Part shown: positions 21,550-33,613 of the stretch, piece by piece
Layout of the letters: each line of letters begins with the position of its first letter
Position numbering within the stretch: position 1 is the first letter of the stretch
DNA from: Anastatus disparis
Lineage: Eukaryota > Arthropoda > Insecta > Hymenoptera > Eupelmidae
DNA length: 64,000 nt
Direction: 5' to 3'
NCBI GenBank assembly: GCA_017163975.1
Contig: JAFFSR010000136.1
Location: forward strand, 10,351,501 to 10,415,500
Program-made: the position numbers and the translations under genes
Notes under the pieces: model-generated
The model's input: the letters and a program-made list of their open reading frames with translations, nothing else
Database searches by the model: none
Told to the model about the DNA's origin: nothing

Positions 21550-23625
21550 ATCAGAAATTTCGGTATTTTGGTATCATGAAAATCATATTCAAGTTTACGA
21601 ATTTAACACAGTAAGTTTCGGTGTATCTTCTGCTCCATTTTTAGCAATACGTACACTAAAACAACTTGCAGATAATGAAAAGTTTAATTTTCCTCGCGCA
21701 TCTATGATTTCGAAACGTGACTTGTACGTAGATGATTTATTGACAGGTGCTGATACACTAGAAGAAATTTCACAAATTCGTAATGACATGATTAAATTAT
21801 TAAAGCGTGGTAAATTTAATATACGTCAATGGGCGTCAAATCATAAATATGCACTTGATAATATTCATGGAAAAATTTTTAGTTTAGATTGTGCAGTTGA
21901 AGAAAATCCAATGATAAAAACCTTGGAAGTAGTTTGGGATTCCAATAACGATCGATTGGTTTATTCAGTCAAACCAATAGACCTTACAATAAAAATTACA
22001 AAACGTCATATCTTGTCAAAAATCGCAAAAATTTTCATCCACTAGGTTTGAGTCCTTTAATTTTGTTCGCTAAAATGATTATACAAGAGTGTTGAAAAGC
22101 TAAAATCAGTTGGGATGAATCAGTGCCGCAAAAGGTTGCATTCCATGTGGATTAAATTTGTTAATCGAATAACATACGTAATTTAACTATAAATCGACGA
22201 TTATTACTTGGCAACTCAATACATATAGAAATTCACGGATTTTGCTATGCTACTTTTGCTATTCAAAATGGTTACGGGGCATGTATATATATTCGGTCTA
22301 ATAATGTAGAAGGTCAAACCACCGTTCGGCTTGCATATGCAAAATCAAGGGTTGCACCATTAAAGAAAATTACCATCCCTCATCTTGGACTGTCCGGAGC
22401 GTTAATTCTTACTCGTCTTTATAAAAAAATCATGTTCTGCATTTAATTTTAAAATTGATCAAATCATTTTCTGGTCAGATTTAACGATTGTTCTTTGGCT
22501 CAAGTAAGAACCACAAGCTTTAAAGCTTTTTGAAGCAAATCATTTTGCTGAAATCCAAACAATTAAAAAATCAGTCGAATGGAGACACTTTAATTCTAAA
22601 GATAATCAAGCAGATGAATTATCTCGAGGATAATTACCTACAGATTTCTTACAAAATCGTATGTGGTTTGAAGGACCTTCGTGGCTCGCACAATCTGAAA
22701 ATTATTGGCCGATTAATTTATTAAATAATATTTCAAATTTACATGGATTAAAGAAAGTTAATTATAATATTTATGAGTACTTAGATATAGGAGACAAACT
22801 CTTATGTTTTCAACAGCGGTTCTCATCCAAAACATCGAAGGAAAAAATAAGCAGCCGAATCGTAACCTTTTTGTGGCTAAACCCGAATCGGTACTTTTTT
22901 GTGGCCAAATCCGAATCGGAACCTTTTTGTGGCTTTATCCGAATCGTTACTTTTTTGTGGCCAATTTCGAATCGGAACCTTCTTCCTCTCACTTGACGAA
23001 ATATAAAGATAAAAATATCAGTGTCCATGAAAAAATAGAAGCAAAAAGAAAAGTTTTGCAATTAATTCAAAGGGAACAATTTGCTACTGATATTAAATAC
23101 CTTTCAAGTAAAGATAATATTAATATTAAAGGTACTCGATTTACTTCACTTAATCCTTTTATCGATGAATTCGGAATTTTACGAATCGGTAGACGGTTAA
23201 AAAATGCTAAATTTTGTTTTGATAAAAAATATCCAATTTTGTTACCATCGCATCATTATGTTACAGATCTTATTATTCATGATACACATCGTAATACTTA
23301 TCATGCTGCTATTTAATCAACTTTGTATACGATACGACATCGATTTTGGCTTTTTGATGGTAAAAATCAAATTAGAAAAATTATTAAACAATGCGTAAAG
23401 TATATTTGTTACCGACCAAATACGTTACATGATCGTATGGGAGATTTGGCAAGCTTGCGCGTTGAAAGTACTACTGCATTTTCTTGTATTGGTATTGATT
23501 TTTTTAAACCTTTATTTATAAAAGAAAAGAAATACAGAAATCGATGACGAGTTAAAGTTTATGGATGTGTTTTTATTCGTATGACAACCAAGGCTATACA
23601 CATTGAAATCGTAAACGATTTAATA
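21550..23625 (+). pseudogene. BEL/Pao retrotransposon pol fragment
   Basis: Several frames joined by shifts and stops give the order expected of BEL/Pao pol. Reverse transcriptase has FNTVSFGVSSAPFLAIR and the catalytic YVDDLLTGADT (about 21725-21755). The connection follows (PLGLSPLILFAKM, WDESVP). RNase H follows, with IHGFC, YGACIYIRS, AKSRVAPLK and FWSD near 22225-22490, then WFEGPSWLAQ. The integrase zinc region has H and C pairs (HHYVTDLIIHDTH; CVKYICYRP), then MGDLASLRV, GIDFFKP and TKAIHIE. It stops in the integrase core. No LTRs and no gag were found, so it is a 5'- and 3'-truncated, inactive fragment. A 28-bp minisatellite interrupts it between RNase H and integrase. Confidence 0.9.
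22855..22982. repeat. 28-bp minisatellite inside the BEL/Pao fragment
   Basis: Four and a half head-to-tail copies of CCGAATCGGAACCTTTTTGT plus GGCCAAAT-type ends. Because 28 is not a multiple of three, successive units are read in different frames. Confidence 0.9.
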
Positions 23626-23639
23626 TATCCTTTCTCCTG

Positions 23640-24520
23640 CATCCCTACTTTTTGCTGTGTACCGCGCGCTCGAGCGTTTACGTCGATGTTCGAGTACATA
23701 TTTCACCTTTTTTACACAATTTTAATAAAAACTTAGAATATACGTTTAATAGTATATTGTTTCTAGTTTTCAAAACCGTTTTAAAAATGTATGTACGACG
23801 TTCTCAATCGGTAATATAAAGAAGGGAAGAATACCGAAAAAAAAAAATTGCAATTGCGCAGAAACTAATTATCCGATAGTACCTGCCTTTGGCATGTTAA
23901 AAGTAGATATAATTATCTACTACTGTGTCAAATTTCAGCTCTTAATATTCATAAATAACAGAGTTATAAATTTAAAAAAAAATGAAAAATTTTCCGGTTT
24001 TTCCGAATTTTTCTCGGTTCTAATAAATTGATCGGGTCGTTTGACCTCTCGTTTTGTTGATAATTTAATTCTCTACAACTTTCCTGTTAACACCATAATG
24101 ATTCGTTAAATAGTTTTTCGTTTTATTAGCAAAAAACCAAAAAAAAAATGCGTTTTTTTGCACTAATTTGTTTATAACTAATTAATAAATCATAGTTGCT
24201 AGTCCAAAATATATAAGTAAACATCTACGGAATATCTTTTAAATGATCACATAGGTCGTTGCCGGTTACTAATTTTGTCAGAACAATACCCTATTTTGAC
24301 TGGCCTACTCGAGTAGCGACTGTTAAAACTGCAAATGAAACATACAAAAGAAATATCACTCAATTGTGCCCATTATTAGAAGCACTGAATTAATATTCAT
24401 AAAACGCTTTTACTCATTCTTCTCGCCACAGGGCGAGAATATGCAATGTGAAATGCTTTCGATGGAATATTGTAAATAAACTTCGATAATAAAATAATAT
24501 AAAATAATATAATAGCATAA
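23640..24520. other. Unassigned sequence between BEL/Pao fragment and large hairpin
   Basis: Starts abruptly where the integrase reading ends. AT-rich, no coding frame, no inverted partner found in the window apart from a small palindrome CTACTCGAGTAG near 24307. It may be part of another non-autonomous element. Confidence 0.4.
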
Positions 24521-24522
24521 TA

Positions 24523-27500
24523 GTCCAGGCGGGATCTGTTTTAAAATGGGTAGATTTGAATGTTTCATATATAGTCGCTAATTTTTGCTTGAATGTCTCC
24601 GAAATTATGTTAGATATGATAATTTCGATATGCGCCAGTTGAAAAAGTTGTGCTAAATTCGCTATTAAACAAATAGTGAAAAAATCTCGAAAAATACGTT
24701 TTTTTTCATTCTTTTTCTATTTATAGCTCCTATACATTTTAAAGAAAAATGTAAGAGAAAAAGAAAGTTAGATGATAAAATTTTACATGAAATAACGAAT
24801 TTTTCAAATAGAAAATTTCAGTTTTTATGTTAGAAAAACGACAACAATTGTGAAAAAACTGCCCAAAAATTAATGTTTTGTTAAATGATTTTTTTAATTA
24901 TTTAAATTTATCATATGATTTTAATATTGAGCCACAAAAAACTTTTTGATATGATAAAACAGCCAAGCAAATTTCTTTAGAATCGGTCTGTTCATTGCTT
25001 TACAATAATTTAACAATTAAGCGTCCCGCAAAAAAATGCAAAAATTTCAAAACTTTATTGCAAATAAAATAATGTTTTCAGATGGGTGCTGATTTTTTTA
25101 CATATAGCAGACTATTAAAGCTTTCAAATGCACTTTGAAAAATTAAAATCGGTTGATTAGGAAAGTCTTGGGAATTTTTAAAAAAATATAGTTAAATTTA
25201 TGCTTATAAACAAATTGAATATCTTTTTCAATTTTAAATTAAATGAAACCCAAAAACATTTGTTTAAAAATACTTTGAAAGACGCTCATTTTAAAAAAAG
25301 AAAAGTCAAATTTCGCTCAATAGTTTTTGAGCTATGACTCACCAAAGATAACTTGTGTTTATTATTAAACAATAAACAATAGAAAGTCAATTAAAGCGTT
25401 ATTAGCTTTATTTGTCAAAGCACTTTTTAGGCAAAAGTTTTCGAAACATGCGCTCTTTAGAAACACATGAGAAACATCGATTAAAATTACTCTGATCACT
25501 CGAAAAGCCGTTAAAAACACAGAGGGTCACGTGATGGAGCAAGCTGATTGAAAAGTGAAATCAAGAATTAAAAACTACAGCGCGCTCTAAAAATGCGATT
25601 ATCTCGGCTTCTGATGGTCCGATTTTGATCTTTTTTTTTTAAATCAATGTGTCGGAAGTCAAAGAATCCAAATATTTTATAATAAATAATTAATTATGCG
25701 TATAATTTGTTATATTAACTTTAAATCATGAGATGAAAAATTTGTATTTTTTTAAGCATTTATTCGTCTATTTTACATGAAAAGTGCTCAATCTTATGTA
25801 ATTTTATCTACTAAATGAGAACTTATTTGATATTAATTTTTAATATTGTTTAAACAAATTAGAAAATTGAAAAATTGTAAAACATTGAAAAAAATGTTAA
25901 ATAATTTCAAAAGTATCATCATTTCAATCATTAATGTCTATAATAAACTAAATGAGAATTCTGTATTTATTATTAATATTTTATAAACATTATTAATTTA
26001 TCAATGAAGAAAAAAATTATAAAAGTGAAAAATTTATTTCAAAATCAGGAATTTTAAATGGATAATATAAAAGAAGAAATATGATGTGAAAAATAAATAA
26101 ATTTATTATTATATATAATAAATAAAAGAAAACATATTTGTATAATTTAACATTACTTTTAATCAGACTAGATTCAATCATTGTTTTTACTTTCGCAGAG
26201 ATGCAAGCGGAATCTGACTCCGTCTCTTTTCATTTTATAAGATGATGTAAAAATCAGACGCAATATTCGCATGAAACACCCTTGGATGAAAGATGATCCT
26301 AATAAATAGAATTTAATATAATCATCTATTAAAATGTATTTTCAAACGAATAAAAATGTGTATGAAATGTATGTTTGAAAAATAAAGGTAATCAAATAAA
26401 ATCAAATTCTAAATTGTTTTAAAAAATTTCGAAGCTGGTAGTATTAATTAAATTTAAATTTAAGTTACTTAAATAACAATATTCATAATTAAAATTATAA
26501 AAAAGCACATTTAGAAATTATTTTACGAAACCTCACATGAAATTATAAATGACATTAAAAAAATTCCTTAAAACAATACTAGAATTCATTAATTTTAATA
26601 GTAATAAATTGATATTTCAATAATAATAATATATATGTGTATATAATGTATATATTATTATAGACATTACCGATTGAAATGATGATACTTTTGAAATTAT
26701 TTAACATTTTTTTCAATGTTTTACAATTTTTCAATTTTCTAATTTGTTTAAACAATATTAAAAATTAATATCAAATAAGTTCTCATTTAGTAGATAAAAT
26801 TACATAAGATTGAGCACTTTTCATGTAAAATAGACGAATAAATGCTTAAAAAAATACAAATTTTTCATCTCATGATTTAAAGTTATGTTAATATAACAAA
26901 TTATACGCATAATTGATTATTGATCATAAAATATTTGGATTCCTTGACTTCCGACACATCGATTTAAAAAAAAAAGATCAAAATCGGACCATCAGAAGCC
27001 GAGATAATCGCATTTTTAGAGTGCGCTGTAGTTTTTAAGTCTTGATTTCACTTTTCAATCAGCTTGCTCCATCACGTGACCCTCTGCGTTTTTAACGGCT
27101 TTTCGAGTGATCAGAGTAATTTTAATCGATGTTTCTCATGTGTTTCTGAAGAGCGCATGTTTCGAAAACTTTTGCCTAAAAGTGCTTTGACAAATAAAGC
27201 TAATAACGCTTTAATTGACTTTCTATTGTTTATTGTTTAATAATAAACACAAGTTATCTTTGGCGAGTCATAGCTCAAAAACTATTGAGCGAAATTTGAC
27301 TTTTCTTTTTTTAAAATGAGCGTCTTTCAAAGTATTTTAAAAAAAATGTTTTTGGGTTTCATTTAATTTAAAATTGAAAAAGATATTCAATTTGTTTATA
27401 AGCATAAATTTAACTATATTTTTTTAAAAATTCCCAAGACTTTCCTAATCAACCGATTTTAATTTTTCAAAGTGCATTTGAAAGCTTTAATAGTCTGCTA

Positions 27501-28084
27501 TATGTAAAAAAATCAGCACCCATCTGAAAACATTATTTTATTTGCAATAAAGTTTTGAAATTTTTGCATTTTTTTGCGGGACGCTTAATTGTTAAATTAT
27601 TGTAAAGCAATGAACAGACCGATTCTAAAGAAATTTGCTTGGCTGTTTTATCATATCAAAAAGTTTTTTGTGGCTCAATATTAAAATCATATGATAAATT
27701 TAAATAATTAAAAAAATCATTTAACAAAACATTAATTTTTGGGCAGTTTTTTCGCAATTGTTGTCGTTTTTCTAACATAAAAACTGAAATTTTCTATTTG
27801 AAAAATTCGTTATTTCATGTAAAATTTTATCATCTAACTTTCTTTTTCTCTTACATTTTTCTTTAAAATGTATATTTAAGGAGCTATAAATAGAAAAAGA
27901 ATGAAAAAATCGTATTTTCAGAGATTTTTTCACTATTTGTTTAATAGCGAATTTAGTACAACTTTTTCAACTGGCGCATATCGAAATTATCATATCTAAC
28001 ATAATTCAAGATCAATAACGACATTCAAGCAAAAATTAGCGACTATATACGAAACATCCAAACCAAAACGGATCCCGCCTGGAC
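24523..28084. mobile_element. 3.6-kb TA-flanked giant fold-back
   Basis: Ends GTCCAGGCGGGATC and GATCCCGCCTGGAC are flanked by TA (24521-24522 and 28085-28086). The arms run to about 25945 and from about 26655, roughly 1.4 kb each, and differ only by scattered substitutions and small indels. A transcript would form a very long hairpin. No open frame of note in arms or loop. It sits immediately beside the LINE 3' region. Confidence 0.9.
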
Positions 28085-28273
28085 TATAAAGCTAATAGTG
28101 ATTGATCAACACTTAAGCATTCTTTGCTGGTAAATGTAATCAGCATAATAATACTAGATAAGGAGTGATAAAACGCAGATATTGGAGTGTGATCTTGACT
28201 GCTAACACATGAATAGACATCATAATCCCAAAGAGTCACCGCGATACCTCCCAGTCCCCGTGATCGGCGTTCA

Positions 28274-29637
28274 TTAGGTGGTCGAAGGTGTGTGTTTAAA
28301 TCGAGGGATTAAGCCCATATTGAAAACGAAAGGTACCTCACTGCTCACATTAGCCTCATTAAGTAGGTTAATAACCTCGTTAAGTAGGTTAGTAGCGCGG
28401 TTAACGAAAGGTTGTTGAAGAGCACAAGTGCGAGCAGTGGGATAGATCAATACTCCAGGGGGCCTGCGAGATGATGACCTAACAACCACATCGTGATCGA
28501 CTCTCGAAAAACGTCGAGCCTAATAGGATGGACACCCCGAGGAGATGATTGAGAAAGCCAGAGATTGAAAAAGTATTTTCTCCTTCTCTCGACCGACAGC
28601 CAACCCAACTCAAGCCTATATGTCGACGCTCTTTCCTGGGCCTTGATGTTATCAAATTTGAACCTGACACACGCATTAAGGGCCCTATGTAGTTTCAGGT
28701 TCTGATAGGGGTCGTCATATACAACACAAGCATAGTTGAAGATCGGAAAAACAAGAGATTCAACCAACCTCTGTCTAAGGCCGCGAGAGCAAGAGCGTTT
28801 GTGAAACCTCAGCCGATGGAGAGAACCATGGACCCTAGGAAGCATAGACAATACTTGCTTCTCCCAATTTAAGGTCTGGTTAATCCAGACGCCAAGGCTC
28901 CTGACCTCTGTAGCAAATACTGCTTACTACCAATGATAGCCTGAGTTTCGACTGCATTGATACTGAGGCCATTGGCAGCTGCCCAGTGAGTCAAAGCGGA
29001 GATGTCAGCATTGATATTCACCATCTCGTCAGCAAAATCATTGGGAAAAAAGGCACGATAAATTTGGAGATCATCAGCAAACAACATGTGTTTAGAAAAT
29101 CGAAGGACACTAGGGAGCTTATCAATGAAGATAGAGAAGAGCAAAGGGCCCTACATGCTGCCCTGTGGTACACCTGTATTTAAGAGCGCCCACTCGCTAG
29201 CCAGGCCAGTTACTGGATCCTTAATTGCCTGCGCACGGCCCTGAAGGTAAGAAACAATCCAGAGTATTACCTTATCCGAGTAATTAAGGCGTAATTTCCG
29301 AAGAACCGTATCCAAAGCTTTTGAAAAATCAAAAAAGAGAAGGGCTGTCACCCTTCTCCTATTAATGGCAGTGCAAGAGTCCTCTAGGATGTTGAGTAGT
29401 ACTGTCTGCGTGCTGTGATTCGCTTGAAAACCTGCATGATACTCATTAAGCAAAATATTTGCATTGATGTGGTTAAAAAGCTGACGTTTAACTACCCTCT
29501 TCAGAACCTTTGACAGCTCACATAACCGAGCAATCGGCCTAGTTTGACCCGGATTGTCCATGCTCTTTAGCTCGGCCAGAGGGAAAAAATAGACCAGCTT
29601 TCAGCTATATAGAAAGGCTGGAAGTTTTAAAGAAGCA
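28274..29637 (-). pseudogene. LINE reverse-transcriptase half (3' part of a split LINE)
   Basis: Minus-strand reading gives a non-LTR reverse transcriptase. It runs NASLKLPAF, then RPIARLCELSKVLKRVV (about 29530-29480), FFDFSKALDTV, GVPQGS (29160), LLFSIFIDKLP, the catalytic FADD box (about 29070), and a thumb and C-terminal region to about 28274. Defects include a TGA for an expected Trp near 29604, an in-frame TAG right after GVPQGSM (29151-29153), and a frameshift near 28915 after which VWINQTLNWEKQVLS follows in another frame. The organisation fits the Jockey/R1-type group, but the clade is not determined. The 5' half lies at 43559-44545 beyond a 13.9-kb insertion. Sequence from 28087 to 28273 is probably its 3' end. 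Confidence 0.9.
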
Positions 29638-29820
29638 TTAGCCCATTAATGCTCAAGGAACCAAAAATTTTACTTTGATTTTAAGCGTATAAATTCTAAT
29701 TAAGTTGGAATTTGTTCCTATCGAAACTAGTCTTCGTATATGTCTTCGGGCCCAATCTACATGATGCGTCCACTTAGAAAGCTATGATAGTACTTTATGC
29801 AACGAGTGTGAGAACAGCGT

Positions 29821-29869
29821 AATTATTGCACGAGTGGGGAGGTGGCAAATCCCCACTCGTGCAATAATT
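29821..29869. repeat. Perfect hairpin, 20-bp arms
   Basis: AATTATTGCACGAGTGGGGA, nine-base spacer, then its exact complement. Confidence 0.95.
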
Positions 29870-30131
29870 GCGCCTCACACGTGTTACGTATACTATTTTT
29901 TCAAACGAGTGCGAGAAGTTCGATTCATATACAATATAGATATAAAATAAATTGTGTGGTAAAAATATATAAATAATACATAAAATTATGTCAAAATAAT
30001 AACATTTATTTTTCTTTTGAGGAATAATTATTATAATGATTATTTATATTTATTGTTACATTACAATTATATATGAAATGAGACATTTCTACCACTATGT
30101 AAAACTTGTGATTGACTATAATCATCTACTT

Positions 30132-30555
30132 CTACAGCATGGTCAAATCTTTTACAACGTTTGGATGTTGGTGATCCCTGTGTGGCTTTTTGCGTATCGG
30201 TTTCTCTATAAAATTCATCGAAAGAAGGTGGTTCATTTTTGGGTGGAAACGTATTACGTGAAAATCATTAAAAATTTTAAATGTGGCCTTCAGCATAGAG
30301 TACTTAACCCATAAGGATGATGGTGCCAGTGTTTCAGGGAATTCTTTAAAATATGCTAAAAAAACTTCTTCAATACATAAATTTGTTTTTTTTTTAACAC
30401 CACTTTTTAAAGTTATTATATGTTGCAAGATACAGACGTTTTGACGTGTCTGGCAACAAATCTATAATAACTTCCTTAGCAATTTCAGCTATCCCAGGAG
30501 GCAATTCCTCTTCATAATCAGATTCACTCTCAGCCTCGAAATTTTCAGAATCCAT
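30132..30555 (-). pseudogene. N-terminal remnant of a Crypton-like tyrosine-recombinase protein
   Basis: From ATG at 30555 the minus strand reads an acidic start (MDSENFEAESESDYEEELPP), then LLPDTSKRLYLATYNNFKKW. After a shift at a run of ten A (about 30390-30400) it reads EEVFLAYFKEFPETLAPSSL followed by WVKYSMLKATF. This pattern (LLP..S...Y..AY..F..W, then E.V.LAYF, then APS.LW..YSMLK.T) is one I associate with the N-terminal core-binding part of insect Crypton-type or integrase-like proteins. The catalytic R-H-R-Y domain is not present. The single frameshift lies in a homopolymer, so a sequencing error is possible, but the frame ends soon afterwards anyway. Family assignment is from memory. 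Confidence 0.55.
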
Positions 30556-30589
30556 TTTTAGTTGCATAGTTTACACACCGTTAAGAGGA

Positions 30590-30960
30590 GGCCGAACTAT
30601 CTGTCTTCGTCTAATAGAGTTTTTCATCATTTATATAAAAACCATCCGTTGTAGCAAGAAAAAAATAGTAGTCCCCGCTAGATATTAGTATAATAAGTTA
30701 ATTTTTTAATAACAATCAAATTATTTTATCGTGTAGTTTTTGAATAATATGAGACCTACTAACAAACTAGAATATAACCTATCTTTTTTGGTAGGTCTTA
30801 TATTATTTAAAAACTACGCGATAAAATAATTTGATTATTATTACAAAATTTACTTATTATACTAATATCTAGCGGGGACTACTATTTTTTTCTTGCTACA
30901 ACGGATGGTTTTTATATAAATGACGAAAAACGCTATTAGACAGAAACAGATAGTTCGGTC
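30590..30960. repeat. Fold-back of about 370 bp
   Basis: CCGAACTATCTGT (30592) pairs with the complement at 30946-30958. The arms stay complementary through GTAGTCCCCGCTAGATATTA and end at a short loop near 30775. Located just upstream of the recombinase-like remnant. Confidence 0.85.
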
Positions 30961-31689
30961 CCCTGTTAATAGCAGATTTATTGTTTATAAATTTTATGGT
31001 TAAGTACAAATAATAACAAACTCAACGTGTCTTTCTACTAGTTGTGTGAAATTGCGCAATAATAATAAAAATATTGGTTAAAACGACTGCTCACACGTTG
31101 TGCATTTCTTACTGCACGCTGTGACAACGGACTATTATCGTATTCCTTACACACGCAACATGAAAGTGAGAAGTCGAACTTCTCGCACAGTTTAAAAAAA
31201 TAATTATTTATATTGTCTTTTTGCAAATATATATATAAAAAATGCAAATTTTTACTGATTTTTTTACAAAAATATTTTATTGTTCCTAAAATTACGTAGA
31301 AAGTGTTATAAGATGTTATTCTTTCAATATATGCACATGGTATAGAATTTTTTTTACAACAATAGCGGGTGATAAAAAAACAATAATAATAAAAAAATCA
31401 TGGATCAGAGAGGTGTTACAAAAGTTTTTCCAGTTTATTTAATCTTAGCATATTTAAATCTTCATGAAAATGTATATTCGGGGGTTTTTGAAGTTGCTGA
31501 TTATGAATTTGCTGTCAAATTTGAAAAATTCGACAGCAAATTCATAAATTATGTTTGATGTATGATAAATTTGCCGTTTTTCTCAAAAATGTTTAGTTTT
31601 TTGTAAAAAAAAGTATATTGAAAAAAAAGAATCGTTTTTTCCCTTTTTTTTTGTTTTTTCTTTATCTATTTTTTGTTTGATTTATTTGT

Positions 31690-32165
31690 GAATTTATTTA
31701 GTTAACAATACCTTTTGTACAGAACAAATGATCAAAGTATACGTGGTATGAATTCAGTTTTCTGACTGAGAGATTCATAGTAAGTTGCTCCAACATTTTA
31801 AGAACAACTCGACTACCCATGTTACATTTTGGTAAAATGTTATTTGCATGCATCCATTTGCCGCACACAACGCCCATAATTTTATACCATATCTAATAGG
31901 CTTATCTTTTATAAATTGCTTTAAAGAACTCTTTCCAAAGTATTTGCCCACATCATCTCGTCAACTGAGAGAGCAATTTAAAACGCCCCGAATTTCCTAA
32001 TATTTTTCCTAAAAATGTCAAACATTGCTCGAACTCTCCAGATCTTGTCATCCGAATCGGCATCTTCTGGCTTATAGTATTTTATTTTAGCTTTTATCTC
32101 AGAGAATGATTACTCTCTTCAGAAAAATCTGGAGCAGTGTTTGTCTTCGCTCTTTTACGAGGCAT
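31690..32165 (-). pseudogene. piggyBac transposase remnant
   Basis: A minus-strand ATG at 32165 opens MPRKRAKTNTAPDFSEES. Across stops and shifts come DDKIWRVRAMFDIFRK, SVDEMM, then GKYFGKSSLKQF and KQFIKDKPIRYGIKLW, ALCAANGC, GSRVVLKMLEQL and YHVYFDHLF. These match the DDE-domain landmarks of piggyBac transposases. The Asp in VDEMM and the Asp in VYFDHLF correspond to the first two catalytic aspartates. The N-terminal domain is shortened, and the third Asp and the Cys-rich C-terminus are absent. Clearly inactive. Confidence 0.85.
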
Positions 32166-32642
32166 TATTGCAAATGAAAATATAAACGAAAAATACACAG
32201 TGGAAAAAAATTTGTAATTTTAACACACATAAGTGTTACAGATGAAACACAAATTTTTTTGTGTTAAAATTTACAAATTTTTTTTGTGTAATTTTCGAAG
32301 TTAAAATTTTAACATAAAAATCCACGAATAATACAAATTTTTGAGTAATAAAATTTGTAAATTTTACAAATGTATTTGTGTTAAAATATAATGATTGAAA
32401 TGATGATTAGATATTAAATAATGACTTTCTCGTATTTCTTTCTGTTAATATATTAAAAAAAAGAGAGAGATAAAGAAATATAAGAAAAAGGATAAAATGA
32501 TGGATGTTGGCGTGGATCAATAAAATCATAAACAAACTAAATTCATTTGACAATATGACATTGTCGTTTAAAGGCGGACGTAAACGAATGATCACAAAAA
32601 GAGCCGATCATTTTTGAATATGAGTATATCATAGAAATAGAG

Positions 32643-32838
32643 CCGGTTAGTGGTTCAGTCGGCAGAGCCTTGGATTCGTAATCTCGGGGTTCTGAGTTGA
32701 AATCCCGCTCTCGGCAACCGATTGATAGAAGCACCACTGTAAGTTACATATGCTTTGTTCACAAACACACTTACGAGTTGCGTCGCTGATTAGCATCACA
32801 AATAGCGTAGATATAGCGACGTTAGAGAAGAAAAAAAA
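32643..32838 (+). mobile_element. SINE1 copy, full length
   Basis: Head GTTAGTGGTTCAGTCGGCAG, anticodon-loop region TTCGTAA, B box GAGTTGAAATCCCG, body CTTTGTTCACAAACACAC and tail ATAGCGACGTTAGAGAAG. Inserted inside the TA-flanked element. Confidence 0.85.
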
Positions 32839-32872
32839 GTATACAAATTTTTGGACTTGCAAGGAGAGTACA

Positions 32873-33282
32873 TGACATTTGAATCTCAGATTTTTTTCTA
32901 ACTTTGAGATATTTTTTCTTATATAAAATTATGAAAAAAGCCTTATTCCTAAGGTGCAACTCTCGATTTTTGCCGAGTTATCAGCAGATATGTCTAAATT
33001 TTTAAAAAATTGCATTTTTTTATGGTTATACATTTTTTGAAGTACTTATTCTAGAAAACTTTTATTTTATCACGTGAGATCTCATATGAGTTCTCATATG
33101 AGATCTTGTTTCATTTCCAATCGTGAGAACTCACGTGAGATTTCATGTCATTTTTTTCAGTAGGGAACTGCTGATAACTTCGCAAAAATCGAGAGTTGCA
33201 CCTTAGGAATAAAGCTTTTTTCATAATTTTATATAAGAAAAAATATCTCAATGTCAGGAGAAAATTCGAGACCCAAATGTCA
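32873..33282. repeat. Fold-back, about 410 bp
   Basis: TGACATTT at the left pairs with AAATGTCA at the right. The arms contain ATTCCTAAGGTGCAACTCTC and its complement, and the loop near 33080 repeats (T)CTCATATGAGA-type words. Confidence 0.85.
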
Positions 33283-33613
33283 CGGAATCCTTGTTAGCAG
33301 AAATTAAAATTTACAAACTAAAATTTACCTTGCATTTAAGGCATTCTTATTGCATAAAATAACAATAATGCTAACATATAATTATTAAAAGTATAAGATT
33401 ATTTGAATAACTAGGTACACACATGTTTGTAAAAATAACAAACTCCACGTGTTAATTCTACAAAAATTTTTGTGTTGATTTTAAAAGTACACAGAAATTT
33501 TTAAATCACAAAAACTTTTATGTTGATTTTACAAACATGTTTGTAAAATTTTAACACAAAAATTTTTGTACAAAAAAAAATTTGACGAATTACACAAAAT
33601 TTTTTACTGTGTA

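Larger units (their letters stand above)
29789..31189. mobile_element. 1.4-kb insert in the left arm, carrying a Crypton-like gene remnant
   Basis: It interrupts the left piggyBac arm: sequence before 29788 and after 31190 is continuous in the right arm (about 43415). Near its edges CGAGTGCGAGAAGTTCG (29904) is complementary to CGAACTTCTCGCAC (31172). A perfect hairpin (29821-29869), a remnant gene and a fold-back lie inside. Exact ends and target duplication were not resolved. Confidence 0.55.
32196..33611. mobile_element. TA-flanked 1.4-kb element inserted 5' of the piggyBac remnant
   Basis: CACAGTGGAAAAAAATTTGT at the left and ACAAAATTTTTTACTGTG at the right are an inverted pair flanked by TA (32194-32195 and 33612-33613). 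Sub-terminal regions repeat TTTTTGTGTTAAAATTTAC-like words in both orientations. A SINE1 and another fold-back lie inside. Confidence 0.8.

Noticed and set aside
32407..32862. Overlapping minus-strand open frames
   Set aside because: They run antisense through a SINE1 and element termini; no coding character.
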